From positions 1 through 36,301 of the IMG/VR virus record IMGVR_UViG_3300042924_006165: a DNA stretch of 36,301 bases; one strand, written 5' to 3'. Below the pieces are notes generated by a model, which did no database searches, was not told where the DNA came from, and saw nothing but the letters and a program-made list of their open reading frames with translations. The stretch comes from a virus. The translations under genes were made by a program, and so were the position numbers. Positions within the stretch are counted from its first letter, which is position 1. Every line of letters begins with the position of its first letter. Shown here piece after piece: positions 27,748 through 34,866 of the stretch.

Positions 27748-28202
27748 ATTTTATTTGTCGACAAACTATCCAAGCCATCTTTTCTTTTGTGAGAATAAGC
27801 TTTAATTAATTTTAAAAGGTATTGGCTAAGCCCTGGCGCTTGCTTTTCAAAAAATAAAGCATACTTTTTATTTACTTGAGTTTCTAAGCTAAGCTTTAAT
27901 AGATATTCTTCATCTATCGGAAAAAACCATTTAACATAATGATCAGCAAACAAATCAAATCCATGCTCTGCCCTAGGATCTTCTACTGGAATATTGCTAT
28001 TAATGCACTCTGCAAGGTATGAGTTTAATTCGTGGGCTTCTTCAACCATTGAGTCCCAGTCTTTTCTGGTGTAATCTGCAATTCTTTCCTTGGCTAACAA
28101 AACCAATCTGTCATCTGGAAAATTGCCAGACCATTCTTTCCAAAGCATGGCGCATGTAACGTCTTCAGCTTGCTTGATCCACTTACCTCTATGTATTAGC
28201 AT
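27744..28202 (-). CDS. Stand-alone TipAS-like antibiotic-binding domain protein
   Basis: The protein matches the helical TipAS domain found at the C-terminus of MerR-type TipA regulators, which bind thiopeptide antibiotics. WDSMVEEAHELNSYLAECI with IPVEDPRAEHGFDLFADHY corresponds to the middle, and ALFFEKQAPGLSQYLLKLI to the last helices. It has no MerR DNA-binding domain, and 152 aa fits TipAS alone. A cysteine (LAECI) is present; whether it equals the drug-binding Cys is uncertain. It could sequester an antibiotic or bind another peptide ligand. The ATG lies 8 bases after an extended -10 box. It heads an operon with two oxygenases. Confidence 0.6.
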   Translation of the reverse strand: MLIHRGKWIKQAEDVTCAMLWKEWSGNFPDDRLVLLAKERIADYTRKDWDSMVEEAHELNSYLAECINSNIPVEDPRAEHGFDLFADHYVKWFFPIDEEYLLKLSLETQVNKKYALFFEKQAPGLSQYLLKLIKAYSHKRKDGLDSLSTNKI

Positions 28203-28210
28203 ATATACAC

Positions 28211-28219
28211 ATTATACCA
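28211..28219 (-). promoter_or_regulatory. Extended -10 promoter of the TipAS-oxygenase operon
   Basis: TGGTATAAT on the minus strand begins right after the carbamoyltransferase stop and ends 8 bases before the ATG at 28202, predicting a nearly leaderless mRNA. No clear -35 box is seen. Confidence 0.6.
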
Positions 28220-29641
28220 TTATGAAATTATTTGATGTTGGTAATAATTTTCCCACTCAAGTATGTCTTTTTCGTCATTAATTAAAGGCTGGCCCTTAAC
28301 ATTTAAACTGGTGTTTAACAAAACTGGGACTCCAGTTAAATCAAACCATTGTTTTAGCACTTCATACAGTCCTGGGTGCTGATTTTTATTAATTGTTTGA
28401 ACTCTCGAAGTACCGTCAGCATGTACAACAGATGGTATTGTGTCTGGCTTTAAACATTTAACGGCGTACTGCATATAAGGAGAGCTAAAATTAATATCAA
28501 ACCATTTGCTTGCATGCTCTTCCATTACGACTGGTGCGAAGGGCCTAAATGATTCTCTTTTTTTTATTAAATTTACTTTGTTTTTTATTTCTGGATCTCT
28601 TGGGTCTGCGAGTATGCTTCTGTTTCCCAAAGCCCTTGGACCAAACTCTGCTCTTCCAGAGGCAACTGCAACTATTTTGTTTTCAGCTAAACCTTTAATT
28701 ATTTTATTGACTGGGTACTCCCCGCCCAAATCGTATCCTAGGTATGGAGTCTGCCAATCTAAATGCTTTCCATAAAGAGCCGCTGCTGCACCTAAAGAGC
28801 TTCCAGAATCTCCTGGGTTGGGCATTATCCACACATCATTAAATATTTCCCACAACTTAGTATTTGCTGAGCAGTTTAGCGCACAGCCTCCCATAAAAAC
28901 TAAATTTTTCTTTTTTGTTAAACTTTTTGCATACCGCATAAAGTCTATAAGTCTTTGTTCGTAAACTACCTGAACTGCTGCCGCAATATCAAACTTGTCC
29001 TGCTCTGAAACCCATCCCCAATCAGTAATTCCTTTGTGAAAATTGTATTTTTGTTTATCATATCTAGGAAAATAATTATCTACCTGCTTATAATACTTTG
29101 TCCAATCTCCGTAGGCCGCCATCCCCATCATAATATACTCTTCTTGATTTGGCATAAGCCCGACCAACTGGGTAAAGGCTGAGTAAAATAATCCAAAGCT
29201 TACTGGGTAATTTTGTTTAAATTTTAATTTTATTTTTTCACCTTCTCCTACCCAAATAGTAGAAGTATTATATTCACCAATTGAATCTAAAACTACAATT
29301 GCTGCGTCAAAAAAGCTACTTGTATAATATCCAGCACATGCGTGTGAGTAATGATGGCTAAATGATTTTCTTGGGATACCTTCTATATTAAACCTTGGCT
29401 TCCAGTCCCCTACACCACCCTTTAAAAATAGCCTAGAGGCCTTTAGAAAGGGTTTCTCGTAGTAAGCTATAGCATCAGGTGCACCATATGACAAAGCATC
29501 ATTAACTAAACTATTATTGATATACCAATCATTCTTTTGCTTGCTATATCTTTCTGCGTGTCCCGCAAAAATAATTTTTCCATTTTCTATTAAAGAAACA
29601 GAAGCATCGTGTGAGGTTTCGTTAACCCCAAGAATTATCAT
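28220..29641 (-). CDS. Carbamoyltransferase (NodU/CmcH/TobZ family)
   Basis: These enzymes carbamoylate hydroxyl groups of sugars or antibiotics using carbamoyl phosphate and ATP. The N-terminal Kae1-like domain has MIILGVNETSHDASV, the metal-binding SHHYSHACAGYY (residues 95-106) and VVLDSIGEYNTS with Asp119. MGGCALNCSANTKLW and GDSGSSLGAAA are conserved. The C-terminal domain has GRAEFGPRALGNRSILADPR and RESFRPFAPVV. The ATG at 29641 overlaps the previous gene by 20 bases. At 473 aa it is near but shorter than TobZ. Cyanophages and other aquatic phages carry relatives. The target may be a phage or host glycan or a small molecule. Confidence 0.85.
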   Translation of the reverse strand: MIILGVNETSHDASVSLIENGKIIFAGHAERYSKQKNDWYINNSLVNDALSYGAPDAIAYYEKPFLKASRLFLKGGVGDWKPRFNIEGIPRKSFSHHYSHACAGYYTSSFFDAAIVVLDSIGEYNTSTIWVGEGEKIKLKFKQNYPVSFGLFYSAFTQLVGLMPNQEEYIMMGMAAYGDWTKYYKQVDNYFPRYDKQKYNFHKGITDWGWVSEQDKFDIAAAVQVVYEQRLIDFMRYAKSLTKKKNLVFMGGCALNCSANTKLWEIFNDVWIMPNPGDSGSSLGAAAALYGKHLDWQTPYLGYDLGGEYPVNKIIKGLAENKIVAVASGRAEFGPRALGNRSILADPRDPEIKNKVNLIKKRESFRPFAPVVMEEHASKWFDINFSSPYMQYAVKCLKPDTIPSVVHADGTSRVQTINKNQHPGLYEVLKQWFDLTGVPVLLNTSLNVKGQPLINDEKDILEWENYYQHQIIS

Positions 29642-29951
29642 CTTTAGAATCTCTTTCTGGAACAATTCCGTAGTGTTTTTTTAAACGCCTTAAGCCTTCT
29701 GGGGTTGCGCTAAAAGTAGCTTCTAGATTTTCGTTATAGGAAACAGAAATTAAATTTTCTTTGTATAGCCCAATTAATGTTTCATCAATGTAATCTGTAT
29801 GAGCTTTCCATAATTCTGGAGCAATGTCTTTAGCAATTTCATTTACTTTATAAATGGCTTCGCCATTTTTTTCTACTCCAACAAAATCTATTGCACCAAT
29901 TTCCACATAGTGTTTAAACAAAGCAGAGTCATCTTCTTCAAACAGATTCAT
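29622..29951 (-). CDS. Hypothetical protein, possibly winged-helix-like (109 aa)
   Basis: An acidic N-terminus (EEDDSALFKHY) is followed by alternating helices and strands, including IDETLIGLYKENLISVSYNE and FSATPEGLRRLKKHYG, which read like a winged-helix hairpin (a TxxG-xxxL segment). No clear family. It overlaps both neighbours in the terminase operon by 14-20 bases. A DNA-binding or packaging-accessory role is possible. Confidence 0.55.
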   Translation of the reverse strand: MNLFEEDDSALFKHYVEIGAIDFVGVEKNGEAIYKVNEIAKDIAPELWKAHTDYIDETLIGLYKENLISVSYNENLEATFSATPEGLRRLKKHYGIVPERDSKDDNSWG

Positions 29952-30177
29952 TGCTTTTTTCTATTTCAACTAAAGATTGTACATATTCCGAAAAATGCTT
30001 TCTAATACCTCCTGTGGGTCTTGATCCAATGCTGGTCCAGATACGGGAATATTCTTTTATATTGTAATAAGTTGTTGGACAAACCTTTACACCATTGTAG
30101 TCTTTAAGAACAATAGGAAGCGGAACATGCTTTCCACAACATATACATTCTTTTGCTTTTTCTTGATACATGCTCAT
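29938..30177 (-). CDS. Small cysteine-motif protein after terminase (79 aa)
   Basis: KECICCGKHVPLP and VKVCPTTYYNI supply at least four cysteines, with further aromatic and basic residues (SRIWTSIGSRPTGG). It resembles a small zinc-binding HNH-lacking domain. The ATG overlaps the terminase stop by 4 bases. Function unknown, perhaps linked to packaging. Confidence 0.6.
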   Translation of the reverse strand: MSMYQEKAKECICCGKHVPLPIVLKDYNGVKVCPTTYYNIKEYSRIWTSIGSRPTGGIRKHFSEYVQSLVEIEKSNESV

Positions 30178-31973
30178 ATTATCATCATCCTATCCATTGC
30201 TTCCTTGAGCTCTTGTGGTATTCGGGGAGCTCTTATCATATTTTGAACGTACTCTTCTTCTTTTGTAACTCCAAAATCATTATCATAACTCATTGACTCA
30301 TAGTTATGTATTTTTATTTCTTGATTTGTATCAAACCTTGTATGAGATATAGCATTAAATATTGAACCACAAACAGCATCCGCTAAATCTTTTGATCCTT
30401 TTCTTGGATGGTCTACCTTATCCCTCATAATTCTTAGCTGTAGCAATTCATCTATAAGCAAAGGAATGTGTGGTCCTTTTAATCTTTCTTCTAGAACCAC
30501 CATTGCCATATCGTCGTAATGTTTTTTAGCAACAGATAACAACTCTGTGTTTATTCCATACTGCTTTAATTGCTGCATCATGTCATGTGAATTCCATCTA
30601 TCAAAAGTGCATAGCCTTATTTTAAATCCTTTAGTTTTTAAAGACAATATGTAATCCTTAACCTCAGTAAAGTCTACTGATTTATCTGGAGTTGGCGTCC
30701 AAAATCTTACGGCATCTACTTCAACTATTGGTGCAGGCTGAGAATATGTATCTGTTACTTTTATATTAACCCATTTTTGAACGTGAGACATTGCAACAGC
30801 ACAATGATCGTGCTTTTGAGCAAGGTCAACATGAATAAAATATTCTTTATCTGGATCTGGTGCAAACCAATCTTCAAATCTCCCAAATTGATCTACAGCT
30901 ACTCCTAAATTACTAAATGATTTTTCAATTTTTTCTCTTGATTTAAAAAATGCATCTATTGCTTCTGAAGGCATGCATGCAAATCTTCCAAGAGCATCTG
31001 GTGCGTTCTTGTAAAAAGCTATTTTGAAATCCTCTATACTTCTTGTAGGATTAACTTCCCATGTTGGCCTTCGAAGTGCGTACATTCCTGGGTACTTATA
31101 AGAAATAATATTATCTTCTTCCCACTCTATATCAAATTCATTACCCGCAGTTCCATCTGGTAGATCTTTTTCTAATTTAAATCTATGAGATCTAACTACA
31201 ACTTCTTTGTCTGCCACAACATCATCATATCTTTGCTGGATGTAGTCATTTTTATATCTTGGAAAAGATAGCAAAATTACCTTGCCATAGTCTGGAAATC
31301 TAGAGTCTACGGAAGCACGATACATTTCATAAATAAGGCTTCCTGTTTTTGCCTGCTCATGCCCAGTAGTATTTTCAACACTAAATCCAGATATCTCATC
31401 TAAGATAACTACTATTACGTTATAGCCTTCCCAAGCCTCACGCTCAGAGTGTCCAGAGTGTACGGTTATATTTTTATTAAATTTTATTTCAGAAGCTTTT
31501 TCAGAGTATTTTCCAACAAACCATGGGGACTTGTCAATTCTAGTTCTAAACCCTTTAAAGAATACGTTGCTTGCTTGCTGGGCGTTAATGGCAATATTGA
31601 TAATGTCTATTGAATCGCCAGGAGGTTTTCCGTAATAAGACGCTGGGTCTTTTAAGCAAAGCAATAGATATACAATATACGAAACTGCAATTGTTGAGCA
31701 GTAGTCTTTTCCAGATCCTTTTCCTAGCTGAGCAACTACCTCGTTGGCAGTTTGCTTAAACATTCTATGTCCTTCTTCTTCTCCAAAAAGTTTTATTAAA
31801 GTAGACTCTTTATACACCTGTGAGCTTTTTTCAATTAATGTGTATTGATATTCTGAAAGTTCTGGTAGACCTAGATATTTTTCATCAGTTACAAAATCTC
31901 TTAGCGATACTGGCTTTTCGTCAAACTCTTCGCCATCAAGCATGTCAATGATATCAGAAAAATCAAATGACAT
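30174..31973 (-). CDS. terL: Terminase large subunit
   Basis: The protein packages DNA into capsids using an ATPase motor and a nuclease. Walker A is QLGKGSGKD (82-90), Walker B is VIVVILDEIS (Asp192, Glu193). The RNase-H-like nuclease has FIHVDLAQKHDH (Asp383), LCTFDRWNSHD (Asp458) and GSKDLADAVCG (Asp532). The length of 599 aa is normal. The gene overlaps the small-subunit candidate by 11 bases. Structural genes such as portal and capsid are not visible here and probably lie outside the window. Confidence 0.9.
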   Translation of the reverse strand: MSFDFSDIIDMLDGEEFDEKPVSLRDFVTDEKYLGLPELSEYQYTLIEKSSQVYKESTLIKLFGEEEGHRMFKQTANEVVAQLGKGSGKDYCSTIAVSYIVYLLLCLKDPASYYGKPPGDSIDIINIAINAQQASNVFFKGFRTRIDKSPWFVGKYSEKASEIKFNKNITVHSGHSEREAWEGYNVIVVILDEISGFSVENTTGHEQAKTGSLIYEMYRASVDSRFPDYGKVILLSFPRYKNDYIQQRYDDVVADKEVVVRSHRFKLEKDLPDGTAGNEFDIEWEEDNIISYKYPGMYALRRPTWEVNPTRSIEDFKIAFYKNAPDALGRFACMPSEAIDAFFKSREKIEKSFSNLGVAVDQFGRFEDWFAPDPDKEYFIHVDLAQKHDHCAVAMSHVQKWVNIKVTDTYSQPAPIVEVDAVRFWTPTPDKSVDFTEVKDYILSLKTKGFKIRLCTFDRWNSHDMMQQLKQYGINTELLSVAKKHYDDMAMVVLEERLKGPHIPLLIDELLQLRIMRDKVDHPRKGSKDLADAVCGSIFNAISHTRFDTNQEIKIHNYESMSYDNDFGVTKEEEYVQNMIRAPRIPQELKEAMDRMMII

Positions 31974-32499
31974 TTTTGGACTCTATTATCTCTATAGGTT
32001 CAACCACTCCAGTTATTTGCGAAAGTCTTTTCATAATTTCTCTTCTTATATCTGGGTAGTCCTTCGCAACATCCCTTAATATTGAAACTAAAACATCTTG
32101 CTTTCTTTCTGTTTCTGCAATTTGATCTGCAATTTCTTGATTATCTAGTAATCCAATTTGTTGCAACATTGCAATTCTTTTTGTCTCTATGTCAGCAATT
32201 AATTTTAACGCAGTAGCCTTTACGTTTAATTGACCTTGCTGGTCTGCATCATCTACAGTTTTCCAAGCTTCTTTAATAAGCATTGCATAATGTTGGTCTG
32301 CGCCAGAGACAGCTTCTTTTGCTCTATCTCTAGAAGTAGAGTCATTTTTAACAATAGACTTCCACTCATCTATATACTCAACGACCTCAGCTCTTTTAAA
32401 GCCAGTCAATGAAGATATTTGAGCAGGATTACTTCCTTTTAAAAGTTCTTCAACTACTTTATTCATTCGATCAAAATGATCAGATAATTCAATTTCCAT
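31963..32499 (-). CDS. terS: Probable terminase small subunit
   Basis: The N-terminal part (ELLKGSNPAQISSLTGFKRAEVVEYI) is a helix-turn-helix of the kind that binds the packaging site. It is followed by long charged helices (KLIADIETKRIAMLQQIG) suited to a ring-forming oligomer. The length is 178 aa. It lies immediately before terL and overlaps it. The ATG at 32499 is 8 bases after a TTGACA-17-TATACT promoter, so the packaging operon may be leaderless. Family membership rests on context and HTH, not on a clear signature. Confidence 0.65.
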   Translation of the reverse strand: MEIELSDHFDRMNKVVEELLKGSNPAQISSLTGFKRAEVVEYIDEWKSIVKNDSTSRDRAKEAVSGADQHYAMLIKEAWKTVDDADQQGQLNVKATALKLIADIETKRIAMLQQIGLLDNQEIADQIAETERKQDVLVSILRDVAKDYPDIRREIMKRLSQITGVVEPIEIIESKNVI

Positions 32500-32507
32500 A
32501 TGTCATA

Positions 32508-32536
32508 AGTATACTTTTAGTTGACTGAAATGTCAA
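32508..32536 (-). promoter_or_regulatory. Promoter of the terminase operon, with inverted repeat
   Basis: On the minus strand TTGACA (32531-32536), 17 bases, TATACT (32508-32513), 8 bases to the ATG. The -35 box overlaps the TGA of the upstream gene. An inverted repeat TTGAC-N6-GTCAA (32521-32536) covers it, as at the SpeD operon promoter. Confidence 0.7.
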
Positions 32537-32856
32537 TTAGAATTGGCTATTTTATATAATATTAAGTATCCAATTAAATCATCTATATCGTTATCTCCAG
32601 CAAAACCCTTATTGTTTCTTACTCTATTCAATTTATCATCAATTCTGACCTTTAATTGCTCTTTAGAATCCGCCGTTGAAAATATTCTTGCAGGCTCAAG
32701 GGCTGAATTACCGTATGAAATATTTTTTTCAATTAGCATGTGTGCAATTTCATGACAGGCATCCCATATTTTCATTCCAGCTGGCGCTCCGACTGAACGT
32801 AAATATAAATCCTGACAGCTAAAGTTTTTTACATCTTCATATACTGGCTTAAGCAT
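32533..32856 (-). CDS. Phage DUF1599-like protein (107 aa)
   Basis: The segment MLIEKNISYGNSALEPARIF followed by KVRIDDKLNRVRN and DIDDLIGYLILYKIA is the pattern of the phage DUF1599 / nucleotide-modification-associated group: a helical fold with acidic pairs that recalls MazG-type pyrophosphatases. The biochemical role is not established. It overlaps the HTH peptide gene upstream by TAATG. Confidence 0.65.
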   Translation of the reverse strand: MLKPVYEDVKNFSCQDLYLRSVGAPAGMKIWDACHEIAHMLIEKNISYGNSALEPARIFSTADSKEQLKVRIDDKLNRVRNNKGFAGDNDIDDLIGYLILYKIANSN

Positions 32857-33002
32857 TATCTCCTCCTAATTAATTCGAACTTAGTTAAATATCTCTGTAT
32901 AGTCATAGCAGAGGTTTTACATTCAATAGCAATCTGTGTAACACTTCTTTTCTGAACCACATATCTTCGATACAGCCACTCTTCACTTTGGTACAACTTC
33001 AT
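32856..33002 (-). CDS. Small helix-turn-helix protein (48 aa)
   Basis: After WLYRRYVVQKRS comes VTQIAIECKTSAMTIQRYL, a clear helix-turn-helix (TQIA, then TIQRYL as the recognition helix), like the HTH found in recombinases and homing-type endonucleases but without any catalytic domain. The ATG overlaps the DUF2061 gene (ATGA). It is a candidate small transcription factor. Confidence 0.65.
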   Translation of the reverse strand: MKLYQSEEWLYRRYVVQKRSVTQIAIECKTSAMTIQRYLTKFELIRRR

Positions 33003-33205
33003 TTTCTTCCCCATTGTATCATATTCCAACCACGCTCATGTGCGTAATAAATAAATATTTTAACAGTAGTTTCCCAAAAAGCAATTGTTATAGATAGCGA
33101 AACATTTTTTGTAATCACGTAAGCAACAGCAACAGAGGACAAAGTTCCCCATATGCGATAACTTAATGCCTTAACAAAAGATCTAGTCTTGGTTACTTTC
33201 ATCAT
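32999..33205 (-). CDS. DUF2061 small membrane protein (copy 2)
   Basis: KTRSFVKALSYRIWGTL at the start, two short hydrophobic segments (VAVAYVITKN and IAFWETTVKIFIYY) and the end YAHERGWNMIQWG match DUF2061 closely, better than copy 1 at 21283-21489. It is not beside the lysis genes, which argues against a dedicated holin role. The start may be the ATG at 33205 or the next codon. Confidence 0.75.
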   Translation of the reverse strand: MMKVTKTRSFVKALSYRIWGTLSSVAVAYVITKNVSLSITIAFWETTVKIFIYYAHERGWNMIQWGRK

Positions 33206-33314
33206 CTATATCTTCCTTAAACATATTTTTAATATATCTATCTTCTGCATCTGCAATTCCTTGTCCAACATTAGATGCCCAGTTCTTTACGTTTTTCAGT
33301 AGCCGAAATAGCAT
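33183..33314 (-). CDS. Small overlapping gene (43 aa)
   Basis: The frame starts at an ATG inside the 3' end of the kinase-fusion gene and overlaps it by 44 bases, then runs past its stop and overlaps the DUF2061 start. The product contains KNVKNWASNVGQGIADAEDR and an acidic end, an amphipathic helix followed by charged residues. The small NWASNVGQGIADAEDRYI-type protein looks like known phage small genes. Function unknown. Confidence 0.5.
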   Translation of the reverse strand: MLFRLLKNVKNWASNVGQGIADAEDRYIKNMFKEDIDDESNQD

Positions 33315-34032
33315 GAATCTCTGCCCCCAAATCTACTTGTTCAATCTTATATCCTACGTCACGACCATAAACAATATTAGTAATGTTAGGAAGTCTTAGC
33401 ACTAATGCGCCATCCATAAATTTATCTTTAGCAATGTACTCTTTTACCTGATCAAACTTAAGTGGATCTTTCTCACTTGTATTGTATGTATTTCGTACTC
33501 CAAGTAATACTTGGTTAGTTCGTTTACCAGCTTCTTTATATAAAGCGTGATGCCCCTCATGCCATGGTTGATAGCGACCAAGCATAAGTGTTGTTGGTGC
33601 AGACCAATCATGCAAGCCATGTTTTTCAATTATTTGAGATGCTTTTTCTTCAGCATTTAGTTCATGATTAGAAAAATATGCGTTGGCAATTTCAGGGCGC
33701 TCAAACATTTTATTTGTATCTTCAAAACGACTTTGCGTAATAGTATCCATAAATATTAAAATATTTGGCTTACCGAATGCTTTACGAGTTTCCGCTGTTG
33801 GGCAAACAAAGTCTACAATAACTGGAGCAACTCCTTGATTGGCAATAAGTCTTGCCATAGCCCCCATACGTCTTGCTTGTTCTATGCGATCTTCTGGAGT
33901 AAATCCTAAGTCAGAATTAACAGTAGCTCTTACCTCATCTGCATTAAGGTGAATAGCATTAATTCTTTCTTTTAAAGATTTAGCTAATTCTGTTTTACCA
34001 GAACCTGGAAGTCCTATAATTTGAATAATCAT
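33271..34032 (-). CDS. APS-kinase-like / nucleotidyltransferase fusion
   Basis: Residues 1-130 form a P-loop kinase domain like adenylylsulfate kinase: Walker A GLPGSGKT (7-14), HLNADEVRATVN, and ARLIANQGVAPVIVDFVCP. Residues 145-253 form a cytidylyltransferase/NMN-adenylyltransferase-like domain with GRYQPWHEGHHAL (HxGH at 158-161) and ISATEKRKEL, the counterpart of the family's ISxTxxR. Such fusions occur in cyanophages and other aquatic phages with an uncertain role. APS kinase makes PAPS, the donor used by the sulfotransferase at 1640-2260, so a link is possible; NAD or CDP-sugar chemistry is an alternative. It overlaps the RuvC-like gene by 4 bases. Confidence 0.75.
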   Translation of the reverse strand: MIIQIIGLPGSGKTELAKSLKERINAIHLNADEVRATVNSDLGFTPEDRIEQARRMGAMARLIANQGVAPVIVDFVCPTAETRKAFGKPNILIFMDTITQSRFEDTNKMFERPEIANAYFSNHELNAEEKASQIIEKHGLHDWSAPTTLMLGRYQPWHEGHHALYKEAGKRTNQVLLGVRNTYNTSEKDPLKFDQVKEYIAKDKFMDGALVLRLPNITNIVYGRDVGYKIEQVDLGAEIHAISATEKRKELGI

Positions 34033-34601
34033 GTTTGCCTTTCTGTAAGCACCTTGTTTGCATAGTGTGCAATTCCAAATGAATCTGCAACATCAAAATC
34101 TATTACATTTAAATTATATTTTTTATTAAAATAATCAACGGTCCTTTGCTTTCTCATATTCCTTAATTGATTTTTGTACCATGAGTCTGCATACCCAGGA
34201 TTTTCTAATCTTATAACAGATTTTTCATCCTTTGTTGGATTTTTGTTGCCAATGAACGCCTGCCACGAGGATGGGCTAATAGTAATAACCTTAGCACCAG
34301 TAGACATAAGCTCAGCAATAACAACCCCATAGACATAAGATAATTTTATCACAGCATCTGGTGATCTGACAAGCACTGCTCCCTCTACGGCAACATAATC
34401 ACTCTTTAATTCTTTTAACATTAAATTCATTCTAACCTTGGCATTATATATTTTTTCATAAATATCTTGTCCTGCTAAATTTATTTTCCCCCATTTAATT
34501 GGAACTGAGTTTTCCATTAAACAAAAGGCTATAGATGTAGTTGAGGCATCGATGCCAAGTACTCTATTTGCTTTTGATTTTACTAAACTAGCTAAGTTCA
34601 T
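34029..34601 (-). CDS. RuvC-like Holliday junction resolvase
   Basis: The RNase-H-fold resolvase residues are present: Asp18 in RVLGIDASTTS, Glu73 in YVAVEGAVL, and Asp170/Asp173 in IDFDVADSFGIAHY. The length of 190 aa is normal. It would resolve branched DNA before packaging or during recombination. It lies between a zinc-finger gene and the kinase fusion, and close to a RecB/Cas4-like nuclease, forming a DNA-processing group. Confidence 0.85.
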   Translation of the reverse strand: MNLASLVKSKANRVLGIDASTTSIAFCLMENSVPIKWGKINLAGQDIYEKIYNAKVRMNLMLKELKSDYVAVEGAVLVRSPDAVIKLSYVYGVVIAELMSTGAKVITISPSSWQAFIGNKNPTKDEKSVIRLENPGYADSWYKNQLRNMRKQRTVDYFNKKYNLNVIDFDVADSFGIAHYANKVLTERQT

Positions 34602-34866
34602 TTATCAAGTTCCATATTATTTTTTTACTATGCTCTATAATATTTTTTTCACAAACAGAGCAAATATCTGAGTTGTTGTATCTACTTAACTTAGTTTTGC
34701 ATTTTTTGCAATTTCGAACAAGACCATTTTTTATAGACTTTTTTTCGTAGTACTTCTCCATAATCCTTTTGTTGGTAGCCATTCGGCAGCACTCATCGCT
34801 ATGATACTTTTGATTATGAGTTTTTGGCTCAAATTCTTTTGAGCATTCTTTGTTTTGGCATATCAT
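34588..34866 (-). CDS. Double zinc-finger protein (92 aa)
   Basis: The first zinc site is CQNKEC with a distal HSDECC, resembling the zinc finger found beside HNH nucleases. The second is CKKC with CSVC. The linker is Lys-rich. It overlaps the nuclease gene upstream by 4 bases and the RuvC-like gene downstream by 14 bases. A DNA-binding accessory role is inferred from the neighbours. Confidence 0.65.
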   Translation of the reverse strand: MICQNKECSKEFEPKTHNQKYHSDECCRMATNKRIMEKYYEKKSIKNGLVRNCKKCKTKLSRYNNSDICSVCEKNIIEHSKKIIWNLINELS

